Shown here: piece after piece, positions 8,276 to 16,550 of the stretch | Numbering within the stretch: position 1 is the first letter of the stretch | Layout: each line of letters starts with the position of its first letter | Assembly (NCBI RefSeq): GCF_026626635.1 | Contig: NZ_JAPNKA010000001.1 | Location: 5,022,001-5,086,000, forward strand | Source: Archangium lansingense | GTDB taxonomy: Bacteria > Myxococcota > Myxococcia > Myxococcales > Myxococcaceae | Reading direction: 5' to 3' | Length of the DNA: 64,000 nucleotides | Notes under the pieces: model-generated | What the model was told of the DNA's origin: nothing | Database searches by the model: none | What the model saw: the letters and a program-made list of their open reading frames with translations, nothing else | Program-made: the position numbers and the translations under genes

Positions 8276-10294
8276 ATGCTCCCCATGACTCAACCGGCTG
8301 CCAGTGACATTCGCGTGGGCGCGGTCCTGCGAGACACGTACGAGATCACCTCGCTGCTCGGGAAGGGAGGGATGGGCGCGGTCTTCCTGGCCCGTCACCG
8401 CCGGCTCCCGGGCAAGCAGGTGGCCGTCAAGGTCCTCCATAACAGCGCGAGCCTCAATCCCGAGCTGTATGCGCGCTTTCGCCGTGAGGCGGAGATCGCC
8501 TCCCAGCTCGGCCACCCCAACATCGTCGAGGTGCTCGACTTCGACACCCTGCAGGACGGCACGCCCTTCCTGGTGATGGAGTACCTGCGCGGCGAGAGCC
8601 TCGAGCAGCGGCTGTCGCGCGGCCCGCTCCCGGTTGACGCGGCGCTCTCCATCACCCGGCAGGTCTGCTCGGCCCTCCAGGCGGCCCACCGCGCCGGAGT
8701 CGTTCACCGCGACCTCAAGCCCGCCAACGTGTTCCTCGTCCCCACCGACTCCGGGGGCGTGGTGGGCGAGCGGGTGAAGCTGCTCGATTTCGGCATCTCG
8801 AAGATGCTCGACTCGCAGACGCTCCAGACCCAGGACGCCGTGCTCATCGGCACGCCGCAGTACATGGCGCCCGAGCAGGCCCTGGGGAAGAACAGCGAGG
8901 TGGATGCCCGCACCGACATCTTCGCGCTCGGGTGCATCGTCTACGAGCTGCTGTCCGGCAAGCCCCCGTTCGCAGGAGATGGCGGCAGCATCGTGCAGGT
9001 GGTCTTCCGCATCGTCCACGGTCAGCCCGATCCTCTGGCGTCCCTCTGCCCGGACCTCCCCTCGCGGGTCCTCGGCGCGGTGGAGAAGGCCCTCGCGAAG
9101 AGCCCGCAGGAGCGCTACCCGGATGTCGGAGCCTTCATCGCCGATCTGACCGGCAGCCCGCTCCAGTCGCTCGCCGGAGCGGCGGTGCCCTCGTTCTCCT
9201 CTTCGCGAGCGGCTTCCGTGCCCTCCGGTGCGGCGGATGATGGCGGGTTCGCCGCGACGCACATGCCCTCGTCTACGGCGCGCTTTGGGGCTCCGGCTGC
9301 CGGCGCGGCGGATGATGGGGGGATCGCTGCGACGCACATGCCCGCATCCACGGCGCGTTTTGGGGCTCCGGCTGCTGGCCCGGCGGATGATGGTGGCTTT
9401 GCCGCGACGCACATGCCCGCGTCCACGGCGCGTTTCGGGGCTCCGGCCGCTGCTGCGCCGGACGATGTCGGCTTCGCTGCGACGCATATGCCTGCCTCTA
9501 CTGCGCGCATGGGGGCTCCTGCCGTTGCCGCGACGGATGAGGGCGGGTTCGCCGCGACGCACATGCCCTCGTCTACGGCGCGCATTCCGGCTCCCGTGGT
9601 GCCGCAGCCGCCTCCGGCGAGCCTCGCTCCCGCCACCGCTTCCCCAGCAGTGGCCCCTGTGCCCGTGGCGGTCCAGGCTCCCGTGCCGCAGGTTGTCCCC
9701 GCTCGCTCGGGACCTGGGATGGGCAAGCTGGCGGGGGCGGCGATGCTGGTCCTCGCACTCGTGGCCCTGGGCTGGTGGTTCGGAACCCGGTCCGCTCCTG
9801 GGCCTGTGAACATCGCGCCCGTTCCCGTGGCGGCGCCGACTCCTGCTCCGACTCCTGCCCCTGCGCCCCAGGTTCCCGCGGAGCCGAAGGCGCCTGTTTC
9901 GCCTGAGCCCATCGTCAAAGTGGAGCCCCCTGTCTCAGCCGCTACTTCCACCTCGACCTCTACCTCTACCTCCACCACGGTGACTCCCAGTGCCACCGCG
10001 AGCAAGTCGTCCGGGAGTGAGGCCGTTCCGGAGGAGGCGCGTGAGCTGCTCAAGAAGGCGGAGCGCGCGCTGAAGGACGGCGATACCAAGGAGGCAATCC
10101 GTCTCGCCCGCAGCAGCCAACAGGTGAAAGTCACCCCCGCGTCGTACTCTGTACTCACGCGTGCCTACTGCCAGCAGCAGGATCTTGGCAGTGCCATGGG
10201 GAAATGGCGCGAAGGCAAGCTGAAGACGTTCGAGACGGAGCGCGGCAAGGTCATCAAGTTCTGCAAGAAGTACGGCATCGAATTCGAGTTCTGA
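8276..10294 (+). CDS. Ser/Thr protein kinase with repeat-bearing juxtamembrane linker
   Basis: This is a Hanks-type kinase of about 672 residues. Residues about 17-290 hold the catalytic domain: P-loop GKGGMGAVF, VAVKVL lysine, HRDLKPANVF catalytic loop, DFG in KLLDFGIS, and GTPQYMAPEQ activation segment end, so it should be active. Next come five near-identical repeats built around GFAATHMPSSTAR (bases 9229-9600), a Pro/Ala/Val linker, one transmembrane helix (LAGAAMLVLALVALGWWFG, near bases 9724-9783), a Pro-rich stretch with a Thr-Ser run, and a C-terminal TPR-like domain with EEARELLKKAERALKDG. Start ATG at 8276 (or 8285); the frame is open to 8165 without a better start. The kinase is probably cytoplasmic with the C-terminal domain periplasmic. 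Confidence 0.93.
   Translation: MLPMTQPAASDIRVGAVLRDTYEITSLLGKGGMGAVFLARHRRLPGKQVAVKVLHNSASLNPELYARFRREAEIASQLGHPNIVEVLDFDTLQDGTPFLVMEYLRGESLEQRLSRGPLPVDAALSITRQVCSALQAAHRAGVVHRDLKPANVFLVPTDSGGVVGERVKLLDFGISKMLDSQTLQTQDAVLIGTPQYMAPEQALGKNSEVDARTDIFALGCIVYELLSGKPPFAGDGGSIVQVVFRIVHGQPDPLASLCPDLPSRVLGAVEKALAKSPQERYPDVGAFIADLTGSPLQSLAGAAVPSFSSSRAASVPSGAADDGGFAATHMPSSTARFGAPAAGAADDGGIAATHMPASTARFGAPAAGPADDGGFAATHMPASTARFGAPAAAAPDDVGFAATHMPASTARMGAPAVAATDEGGFAATHMPSSTARIPAPVVPQPPPASLAPATASPAVAPVPVAVQAPVPQVVPARSGPGMGKLAGAAMLVLALVALGWWFGTRSAPGPVNIAPVPVAAPTPAPTPAPAPQVPAEPKAPVSPEPIVKVEPPVSAATSTSTSTSTSTTVTPSATASKSSGSEAVPEEARELLKKAERALKDGDTKEAIRLARSSQQVKVTPASYSVLTRAYCQQQDLGSAMGKWREGKLKTFETERGKVIKFCKKYGIEFEF
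9229..9600 (+). repeat. Five tandem coding repeats (about 25 codons each) in the kinase linker
   Basis: Five in-frame copies of a roughly 75-base unit encode variants of DDGGFAATHMPASTARFGAP. The THMP and STAR cores are almost invariant (THMPSSTAR or THMPASTAR in all five), while the joints vary (AAG, PAD, AAA, AVA). The last copy diverges at its end. Confidence 0.9.
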
Positions 10295-10345
10295 GCGCTC
10301 GCGCCCGCCCCTCGCGGGCCCTGGCGCCCTCTACAGGAGGCAGAC

Positions 10346-11905
10346 GTGAGAGCCGTTCAGGCGATGTTCATCGTGGTTGGAGTTCTGTGTGCAGTCCCCG
10401 CCCGTGCGGCGGCGCCCGTGGAAGCGGGAAAGGTGTACTCCGGTTCGGAAGGGGAGCAGGTGGCGGTCGTTCCGCTCTCCCCCGTGGAGAGCAAGAAGGC
10501 CCTCCTGCAGGTGCAGGGCACGGGGAGCGAGCTCGACGGCAAGGTGCTCCCCTACGAGGTGGATGACTCCTCGGGCGACAACGCCTACTACCGCACCGAG
10601 CTGCGGGGCCGGCGCTGGTCCACGCTCATCATGCGCTCGAGCGGGGGCGGCCGCAGGATCTACTACCTCAACGTGCCCGGCCGGCGTGATGGCATCACGG
10701 TGACCTTCGACGAGGCGCGCACCAAGACCCTCAAGGGCGAGGACGTGTACGCGCAGCACCAGAAGCAGAAGGCGGATGGCACGGTCACCCGGCTGATGGC
10801 GTTCGACCGGAAGGCCGAGACGGCCCAGGCCGAGAAGTCGCTCTCCGAGCCGGTGAAGTCCATGAACGCGGCGTGTGGCACCTCGGCGACGGTGGCGATC
10901 GACTGGAACAGCATCTCGGACGAGCTGCTCAAGACGTACAGCATCTCCTCCTACTGTGAGTCCCCGTTCACCGCGCTGGAGAAGCTGTGCGCGTCGCCCG
11001 AGGGGAAGAAGGCCGTCCAGGCCCAGGTGAAGGAGGTCTCCTGCCGCTTCGGTGACGCCATGAAGCTGGAGGTGCAGGGGGGCAAGGTTGCCTGGACGAC
11101 CGCGAAGGACGCGGCGAACCAGGAGGAGTTCGCCACGAAGTACTACACGGAGAACCTCGAGTCCGCGCGGGGCCAGGGCGAGAAGCTCGCCGAGCGGCTG
11201 CGCCTGGAGCAGATCCGCGTATGCACGGATGGCAAGGGCCACTACGTGGCGATGATGCCCCATGAGACGCAGCGCGTGGAGCTCGCCTACGGTGACGCCA
11301 AGCGCCTCGTCAAGGTCGCGTCTCCGCCCTGGGTGCTTACCGGCTACCACTTCCTCGAGCCGCGCTTCTTCAACAAGACCATGAACCCCTCGTTCCGCGG
11401 GCTCGACATGCGCGTGTACTCGGAGGTGGAGCTGGACGAGGAGAAGAAGACCTGTGCGGTCCGTTGTGGCGCGCAGACCATTCCGTTCACGCTGCTCGAG
11501 TCCGAGAAGGCCCAGGAGCTGGTGCAGAAGGCCACCATCGAGCCCAACCCGCAGAAGTTCGTGCCCTATGCGCTGCTGCGCGACCAGAAGGGCCGCTACT
11601 ACCTGGTGGAGCGTGGCTTCCATCAGTCCGAGGAGCGGAGCTTCCGGGTCTCCATCGGCCCCAAGGGCGGCCTGCAGCAGCAGAAGATGACCGACATCGT
11701 CTCCGACTCGGAGGGAGAGATCTTCGCCACGAAGAAGGGCGAGCTCCGGTTGCTGGTGGACCGTGCGGCGCCCTCGTCGTGGATCGAGAACAAGAAGAAG
11801 ATCGAGCTGCGCGCGGTGCCCATCGAAGAGAACCTGCCGCTCATCTACAACGAGCTCGGGGTCTACACCGGTGCCCGCCTGGGCACGCCGTGTGACGACC
11901 AGTGA
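10346..11905 (+). CDS. Secreted protein of unknown function
   Basis: The 519-residue product starts at GTG 10346, five bases after a strong AGGAGG. It begins with a Sec signal peptide (about 22 residues, ending AVPARAA), so it is exported. No enzyme motif is recognised. The mature part is charged, has a few scattered Cys residues that could form disulfides (for example in the segments around AACGTSA and SSYCESP), and no obvious repeats or membrane helices. It lies 50 bases after the kinase and upstream of another exported protein, so a functional association is possible but unproven. Probably a lineage-specific myxobacterial periplasmic or outer-surface protein. Confidence 0.75.
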   Translation: MRAVQAMFIVVGVLCAVPARAAAPVEAGKVYSGSEGEQVAVVPLSPVESKKALLQVQGTGSELDGKVLPYEVDDSSGDNAYYRTELRGRRWSTLIMRSSGGGRRIYYLNVPGRRDGITVTFDEARTKTLKGEDVYAQHQKQKADGTVTRLMAFDRKAETAQAEKSLSEPVKSMNAACGTSATVAIDWNSISDELLKTYSISSYCESPFTALEKLCASPEGKKAVQAQVKEVSCRFGDAMKLEVQGGKVAWTTAKDAANQEEFATKYYTENLESARGQGEKLAERLRLEQIRVCTDGKGHYVAMMPHETQRVELAYGDAKRLVKVASPPWVLTGYHFLEPRFFNKTMNPSFRGLDMRVYSEVELDEEKKTCAVRCGAQTIPFTLLESEKAQELVQKATIEPNPQKFVPYALLRDQKGRYYLVERGFHQSEERSFRVSIGPKGGLQQQKMTDIVSDSEGEIFATKKGELRLLVDRAAPSSWIENKKKIELRAVPIEENLPLIYNELGVYTGARLGTPCDDQ

Positions 11906-12007
11906 CGCCGTGACTGTGCCCCGGATGGAGCGTGTCCGGATTTGAACGCTCCACCGGGAGGGTCATAGACTGCCCCCGCTTTACTTCTCTTTTCGGGGGC
12001 AGCAGAC

Positions 12008-13207
12008 ATGAAGCGGTTGTTTGCGTTGGCGTTCTCTTTGGGGTGCGCGGTGCCGGTGTCCGCGTTGGCGGCGGATACCATCAAGGTTCAGATCCTCAGC
12101 GCTACGGTGAAGGATCAGAAGATCGCCGGTGCGGAGGTCATCGCCCAGAAGAATGGCGAGGCGTCCATCAAGGGCACCACGGCGGCGGACGGCACGGTCC
12201 GGTTCGAGAAGCCCTTCGGCGGATCCGATGACAGCGCGGTGAGCCTGATCGTCAAGAAGGACGGCTATTCGAACCTGGTGGTGAAGTGCCCGTGCGATGG
12301 GCTGTCGTATGCCATCAGCCCGGTGATGCTTCAGAACCTGGACGGCATGCGCATCGTCCTGAACTGGGGCGCGCAGCCGAGCGATCTCGACTCGCATCTG
12401 GTCCACCCCTCGACCCACGTCTACTACTCCGCCAAGCAGGGGGACCTGGCCAACCTCGACGTGGACGACACGACGAGCTACGGCCCGGAGACCGTCACGC
12501 TGGAGAAGAAGAAGAATGGCGTGAAGTACCTCTACGCCGTGCACAACTACACCGAGGGCGACAAGCAGGGCTCGCTGACGGTCTCCAACAACAGCCAGGC
12601 GAAGGTGTTTGTCTACGTAGGCTCCTCGCTGGTGCGCACCTTCACGCCGCCCAAGGGCAAGGCCGGCAACGTCTGGGTGGTGTTCGGCATTGGCGACAAC
12701 GGTGAGTTCTACGACATCAACAAGTTCACCGACGTGAAGGACCGCGGTCAGGTGGGCTCCTTCATGCAGGGCCTCATCAAGGGCGGTGGCTTCCAGTCCG
12801 TCCCCGAGGTGTCGGTGGATCAGACGCGCCTCGCGGACACGCTGAACAAGCAGGGCGAGAAGGCTTATCACGAGAGCAAGCTCGACGAGGCCGTGTCGCT
12901 GTATCTGGAGGCGATCGCGAACAACCCGGAGCACGGGCAGGCGTACAGCAACCTGGGATTGGCGTACCAGAAGCTCAACCGCAACGCCGAGGCCCTGTGG
13001 GCCAACCGCAAGGCCATTGCGCTGGCGTCGGGCAAGGCCGCGGCCACCATCAAGGCCAGCTCCTTCTACAACATCGCCCGCGTGTACGAGGGCGAGCAGA
13101 AGTGGGCCGAGGCGCTGGAGAACTTCCAGTCCGCGCTGAGCAATAAGGACCACGACGCCTACAAGAAGGGCATCGCGCGGATGAAGGAGAAGCTCGGCCA
13201 GAACTGA
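12008..13207 (+). CDS. Exported DUF2135/YfaP-like protein with C-terminal TPRs
   Basis: The 399-residue protein has a signal peptide ending ALA-ADT. A carboxypeptidase-regulatory-like beta-sandwich follows (residues about 25-100: VKDQKIAGAEVIAQKNG, TAADGTVRFEKPF), then a domain of the YfaP/DUF2135 type with the characteristic LNWGAQPSDLDSHLVHP (around residue 118). The C-terminus contains two to three TPR units (KQGEKAYHESKLDEAVSLY; GQAYSNLGLAYQKLNRNAEA). It probably acts in the periplasm or on the outer surface; the biochemical role of the family is unknown. ATG start at 12008 follows GGGGGCAG. It may be transcribed separately from the preceding gene (102-base gap). Confidence 0.8.
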   Translation: MKRLFALAFSLGCAVPVSALAADTIKVQILSATVKDQKIAGAEVIAQKNGEASIKGTTAADGTVRFEKPFGGSDDSAVSLIVKKDGYSNLVVKCPCDGLSYAISPVMLQNLDGMRIVLNWGAQPSDLDSHLVHPSTHVYYSAKQGDLANLDVDDTTSYGPETVTLEKKKNGVKYLYAVHNYTEGDKQGSLTVSNNSQAKVFVYVGSSLVRTFTPPKGKAGNVWVVFGIGDNGEFYDINKFTDVKDRGQVGSFMQGLIKGGGFQSVPEVSVDQTRLADTLNKQGEKAYHESKLDEAVSLYLEAIANNPEHGQAYSNLGLAYQKLNRNAEALWANRKAIALASGKAAATIKASSFYNIARVYEGEQKWAEALENFQSALSNKDHDAYKKGIARMKEKLGQN

Positions 13208-13255
13208 GCCGGGGCTTCACACGCGGGGGAGGGAAGCGGGTGGATTTTGCGACGT

Positions 13256-13408
13256 ATGCCCGCTCCTTCCCCCGTCGTCCTCGTGGCCGAGGACGAGACC
13301 GACCTCTGGGCGAGGTGCCCGTCGTGGCCGGTGAGGGCTGGCTCCTCCGCTCGCTCGACGGCCGTGCATCGAGCGGGGAACCCGGGTGGCCGGGTGGGTT
13401 TCGCGTGA
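13256..13408 (+). pseudogene. Possible remnant of a response-regulator N-terminus
   Basis: A 50-codon frame begins MPAPSPVVLVAEDETDLW, which looks like the first beta strand and acidic pocket of a receiver domain, and then becomes low-complexity Arg/Ser/Gly sequence before stopping. No conserved Asp or Lys of a receiver follows in any frame before the next gene. It may be a decayed fragment, or a chance resemblance in GC-rich DNA. The rest of 13208-13460 shows nothing else I can identify. Confidence 0.25.
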
Positions 13409-13460
13409 CGGCTATACGCTGAGCGGCCCCGGTGTGTCTCTAGACCGGGTCATTCGCCGC

Positions 13461-14585
13461 ATGAGTGCACGCCGTCTCGAACAACTCCGCGAGGATGTCC
13501 GCGCCCGCGCCGAGAACCGTCCCGGGGTCTACCGCATGAAGGGCCCCTCGGAAGAGGTGCTCTACGTGGGTAAGTCCGTGAAGGTGCGCACGCGGTTGCT
13601 CTCTTATTTCCGAGCCCAGCGCGGGGAGAAGGGGGCGGAGATCATCGGGCATGCGCACGGCGTGGAGTGGGACTACGTCCCGAGCGAGTTCGCCGCGCTG
13701 CTGGAGGAGTTCCGGCTCATCAAGCGCTGGCGGCCCCTCTACAACGTGGAGCACAAGCGCGACAACTTGCTGTGCTTCATCAAGCTGACTCGCGAGGCCG
13801 TGCCCCGGCTGCTGGTGGTGGGGCAGGTCATCAACGATGGTGCGGAGTACTTCGGTCCGCTCCGCGGCCGGCACGGCGCCACCGAGGCGGTGCGGGCGGT
13901 GAGCGACTTGCTGGAGCTGCGCGACTGCTCCTCGGACACGCCCATGCGGCTGGCGGATCAGATTGAGCTGTTCCGGCAGGGGGAGGATCCGCGCTGCATG
14001 CGCGGCCAGGTCGGGCGCTGCCTGTCCCCGTGTGCCGGCGGCTGCACGCGCATCGAGTACCTGGCGCGTGTCAGTCAGGCCCGGGACTTCCTGAATGGGG
14101 TGACGGACCAGCCGCTAGCCCTGCTGCGTGAGCGCATGAGCGTTGCATCGCGGCGTCTCCAGTTCGAGTTCGCCGCCGAGCTGCGGGACCGTGCGGCGAC
14201 GCTGGAGCGGGTGCAGGCCGAGTTGCTCCAGATTGGCCAGTTCGTGGAGCAGTTGTCCTTCGTCTACACGGTCCCTGGTCACGACGGGGAGGACCGCGCC
14301 TACGTCATCCGCCGAGGGAGTGTACGCGCCGAGCTAGTCGCCCCGCGGACTCCGAACGAGCGGCGCGCCCTGGCGGCGATGGTGGGCGAGATCTTCGAGC
14401 GGCCAGCGCTGGCAACCATTGGATTGCGCGCCCACGAAGCGCAGGAGGTGCTGTTGGTGGCGCGCTGGTTCCGTCTCAACCCGGAGGAGTTGGAGCGGAC
14501 CGTGCCCGCTGCGTCCTTCTCTGCCCTCGGACCAGGTCTGGGATCCGTGGATGCTCCCTCTCCCTCTGGGAGAGGGTTGGGGTGA
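13461..14585 (+). CDS. GIY-YIG nuclease related to the N-terminal half of UvrC
   Basis: The product (374 residues from ATG 13461) has a GIY-YIG domain at residues about 15-100 (PGVYRMKG, LYVGKSVKVRTRLLSYF). Next comes a Cys-rich region CMRGQVGRCLSPCAGGC near residue 180, and then a UVR-like helix pair around residue 230 (RLQFEFAAELRDRAATLERV). This matches the first half of UvrC, which makes the 3' incision in nucleotide excision repair. The C-terminal RNase H-like nuclease and HhH of UvrC (about 600 residues) are absent, as in Cho-type proteins. The last codons (PSPSGRGLG) and stop are provided by a dispersed palindromic repeat. It ends 10 bases from the convergent AlkC-like gene, another DNA-repair function. 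Confidence 0.8.
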   Translation: MSARRLEQLREDVRARAENRPGVYRMKGPSEEVLYVGKSVKVRTRLLSYFRAQRGEKGAEIIGHAHGVEWDYVPSEFAALLEEFRLIKRWRPLYNVEHKRDNLLCFIKLTREAVPRLLVVGQVINDGAEYFGPLRGRHGATEAVRAVSDLLELRDCSSDTPMRLADQIELFRQGEDPRCMRGQVGRCLSPCAGGCTRIEYLARVSQARDFLNGVTDQPLALLRERMSVASRRLQFEFAAELRDRAATLERVQAELLQIGQFVEQLSFVYTVPGHDGEDRAYVIRRGSVRAELVAPRTPNERRALAAMVGEIFERPALATIGLRAHEAQEVLLVARWFRLNPEELERTVPAASFSALGPGLGSVDAPSPSGRGLG

Positions 14586-14589
14586 GGGT
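14555..14589. repeat. Dispersed REP-like palindrome, copy overlapping a coding 3' end
   Basis: The repeat reads TCCCTCTCCCTCTGGGAGAG followed by GGTTGGGGTGAGGGT. CCCTCTCCC and GGGAGAGGG form a stem with a short loop, followed by the conserved GTGAGGGT tail. This copy encodes the last residues and TGA stop of the UvrC-like protein. Confidence 0.85.
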
Positions 14590-14595
14590 CTTCAC

Positions 14596-15705
14596 TCAAC
14601 CGACGACGGTGAAGCTCCCGAGATCCGTGGCCCGGCCGTTCACGAGCGCCTCCACCCGATGCGTGCCCGCGTAGGGCTTTCGCGTCGTCATCGCGGCGAA
14701 GGAGATCGTCTTCTCGAAGGAGCAGGACGCGCCGGGGAGGAGATCGACCTTGCCGCCCTTGAAGACCTTCGGACTGGCCGAGCCGTTTGCCTTGATGAAG
14801 TGCACGGCGAAGTCGACGACGGCCTGCTGGCGTGTCTTCGCGCGGTTGGTGACGGACAGGGTCATCCCGATGCTCTCTCCGAGCCGGACCTGCTTGGGCT
14901 GGAATGAGGCAGTCACCTCGAGCTCTCCGCCGCCGCGGAACCCAAGCACCGAGAGCGCGCGGGTGTCTCCACGCTTCACCGCGGAGCGGAGCGCATGGCC
15001 GATGATCCACAGCCGCTCCGGTGATGCCCCCTCCTTCCAGCGTGCGCAGGTATCCACCAGGAGCTCCGGGTTGTCCTTGCCGATGTCGTTCAGGTTGTTG
15101 GCGACGGAGCGCCGGACGTAGAGCTCGGGGTCATCCTTGAGCAGCTCGAGCAGCGCGAGCACCGGACTCGGATCCTTCTGGAACGCGCGGAGCCTGGAGG
15201 CCCAAGGCAGCCGGGGCCTCGTGCCCTCCGAGACGAGCCGCCGGATGTGGACGTTCGGATCCTTCGTCCACTGGTGGAGGCGCTCCAGGGTCTCGCGAGG
15301 GTAGCGCTCGAGGAACGGGCGGATGGAGAACTCCGCGGTGAACCGCTTGGTGAGCTCGTATTGGGCGCGCATCGACGCCTCGAAATGGCCGAGCCCGTGC
15401 TCCGAGACGTACATGGTGTGGGGCAGGTAGATGAACACCTCCATGCCCTGGCTCTCCTCGCGTTCGCGCTCCGGCCCGAGCGAGCGCAGGAGGATTCCAG
15501 CCGCGCTCTCGAAGTCACCCGGGAGCGCCCGGTGCATCGCCTGCATGATGTGGCGGGCGCGGCCCAGGAGCTCATGGGCCTCGAGTCCGGTGGCGGCCTC
15601 GGACAGGAAGTGTTGCTCCGGGAAGGATGGGTGCGCGCCACGCAGCATGGTGGCGATGCGCTTCACCACATTCCGGTCGAAGAAGTTCTTGAGCTGTTCT
15701 GGCAT
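14596..15705 (-). CDS. AlkC-type DNA alkylation repair glycosylase with Ig-like C-terminus
   Basis: AlkC/AlkD proteins excise alkylated bases, mainly N3-methyladenine, using a HEAT-like repeat cradle. Residues about 1-250 contain that domain: the family N-terminus MPEQLKNFFD, HQWTKDPNVHIRRLVSEGTRPRLPW in two adjoining pieces around residue 145, and DDPELYVRRSVANNLND around residue 190. Residues about 265-369 form a beta-rich Ig-like domain (TASFQPKQVRLGESIGMTL), which is characteristic of AlkC rather than AlkD. ATG 15705 is chosen from the conserved start; a TTG at 15717 would overlap the upstream stop by four bases and is the alternative. The catalytic acidic residues cannot be verified without alignment. 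Confidence 0.8.
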   Translation of the reverse strand: MPEQLKNFFDRNVVKRIATMLRGAHPSFPEQHFLSEAATGLEAHELLGRARHIMQAMHRALPGDFESAAGILLRSLGPEREREESQGMEVFIYLPHTMYVSEHGLGHFEASMRAQYELTKRFTAEFSIRPFLERYPRETLERLHQWTKDPNVHIRRLVSEGTRPRLPWASRLRAFQKDPSPVLALLELLKDDPELYVRRSVANNLNDIGKDNPELLVDTCARWKEGASPERLWIIGHALRSAVKRGDTRALSVLGFRGGGELEVTASFQPKQVRLGESIGMTLSVTNRAKTRQQAVVDFAVHFIKANGSASPKVFKGGKVDLLPGASCSFEKTISFAAMTTRKPYAGTHRVEALVNGRATDLGSFTVVG

Positions 15706-15713
15706 GTCTTCTG

Positions 15714-16550
15714 TCAATCCTCGGAGGACTCTGCTTCTTCGTCCTCCTGCTGCTGTTGCTGTTCGGCCTTGAGCTTCTCCCGCTCTTCTCTCAGGCGCGA
15801 CAGGGAATGCAGGGTGTGGCGGTTGAGATGCTTGTGATACACGGCGTGGTGGTACTCACCCGCGATGGCCACCAAGAGCATGGGAGACGCGGGATGGCTC
15901 GTCAACCAGGCCATAGCCTCCTCGCGAGTGTCGAAGGACGCGGTCGCGGGAGGCAGGGGCTTCGACTCGAAAACCTCGAATAACAGAGCCCTCGAATGGT
16001 CGCGCAGCAACTCGCGAAAACCATCCTCACGTGAGTACCACAATTCGTAATACTCGTCGCCAATCAGGACATGGCCACCACTGGGGGGCTCCGAGGGACT
16101 GTTCAACCATGCCTCTGCCTCCGCACGGGTGTCGAAATAGGCGATGGCATACAGTGGATTGTAGGAGATGCCTTCGCGATAGCTTTCGAGCGCCTTCTGC
16201 TTACCGCTGTCTACAATGAAGTTGAGCAGATCAATCATGACGAGAACATGCTGCTTCCGTGCTGGATCCGTCGTTTCATCAAGTGCTCGGAGGAGGAGTG
16301 CCATTCCCTGCTTTGACAGCTCATCTGTGTGCGCTTTGAATGCGGTGCTCTCGTAGGAGGTGCGCTTGGGGTCGAGGCCCGCGAGGTAGTCTTCAAAGAC
16401 ATAGACTTGGCCAGTGATGATCGTGAAGTTCCAGTGTGCGCGCACGTGTCGCCAAGCAGTAACTTCTTCCTCTCTTCCGGCCGATTCAGCCGCCCGCTGC
16501 AGGCTTCCAATCATGAGCAAGCCTTCATTGAGGAGATCATGGATTTGCAT
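15714..16550 (-). CDS. Unknown protein, candidate immunity partner of the upstream lipoprotein
   Basis: The 278-residue product is cytoplasmic by sequence (no signal or membrane helix). It begins with a helical region (MQIHDLLNEGLLMIGSLQ). It then holds two related segments of about 55 residues, each beginning with FDTR-EA-AWL (around residues 140 and 200), and ends with a Glu/Gln/Asp-rich coiled tail. No known family is recognised. It overlaps the 3' end of the lipoprotein gene upstream by 14 bases, the arrangement expected for a coupled toxin-immunity pair. Its base composition is visibly lower in GC than its neighbours, which suggests recent transfer. The immunity role is inference from context only. 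Confidence 0.6.
   Translation of the reverse strand: MQIHDLLNEGLLMIGSLQRAAESAGREEEVTAWRHVRAHWNFTIITGQVYVFEDYLAGLDPKRTSYESTAFKAHTDELSKQGMALLLRALDETTDPARKQHVLVMIDLLNFIVDSGKQKALESYREGISYNPLYAIAYFDTRAEAEAWLNSPSEPPSGGHVLIGDEYYELWYSREDGFRELLRDHSRALLFEVFESKPLPPATASFDTREEAMAWLTSHPASPMLLVAIAGEYHHAVYHKHLNRHTLHSLSRLREEREKLKAEQQQQQEDEEAESSED

Noticed and set aside
9229..9600. Tandem repeats considered as a CRISPR-like array
   Set aside because: The repeats are contiguous, in frame within a kinase gene and lack spacers of unrelated sequence.
11925..11952. Hairpin GGAGCG...CGCTCC after the secreted protein gene
   Set aside because: The stem is short and there is no T-run, so it cannot be called a terminator with confidence.
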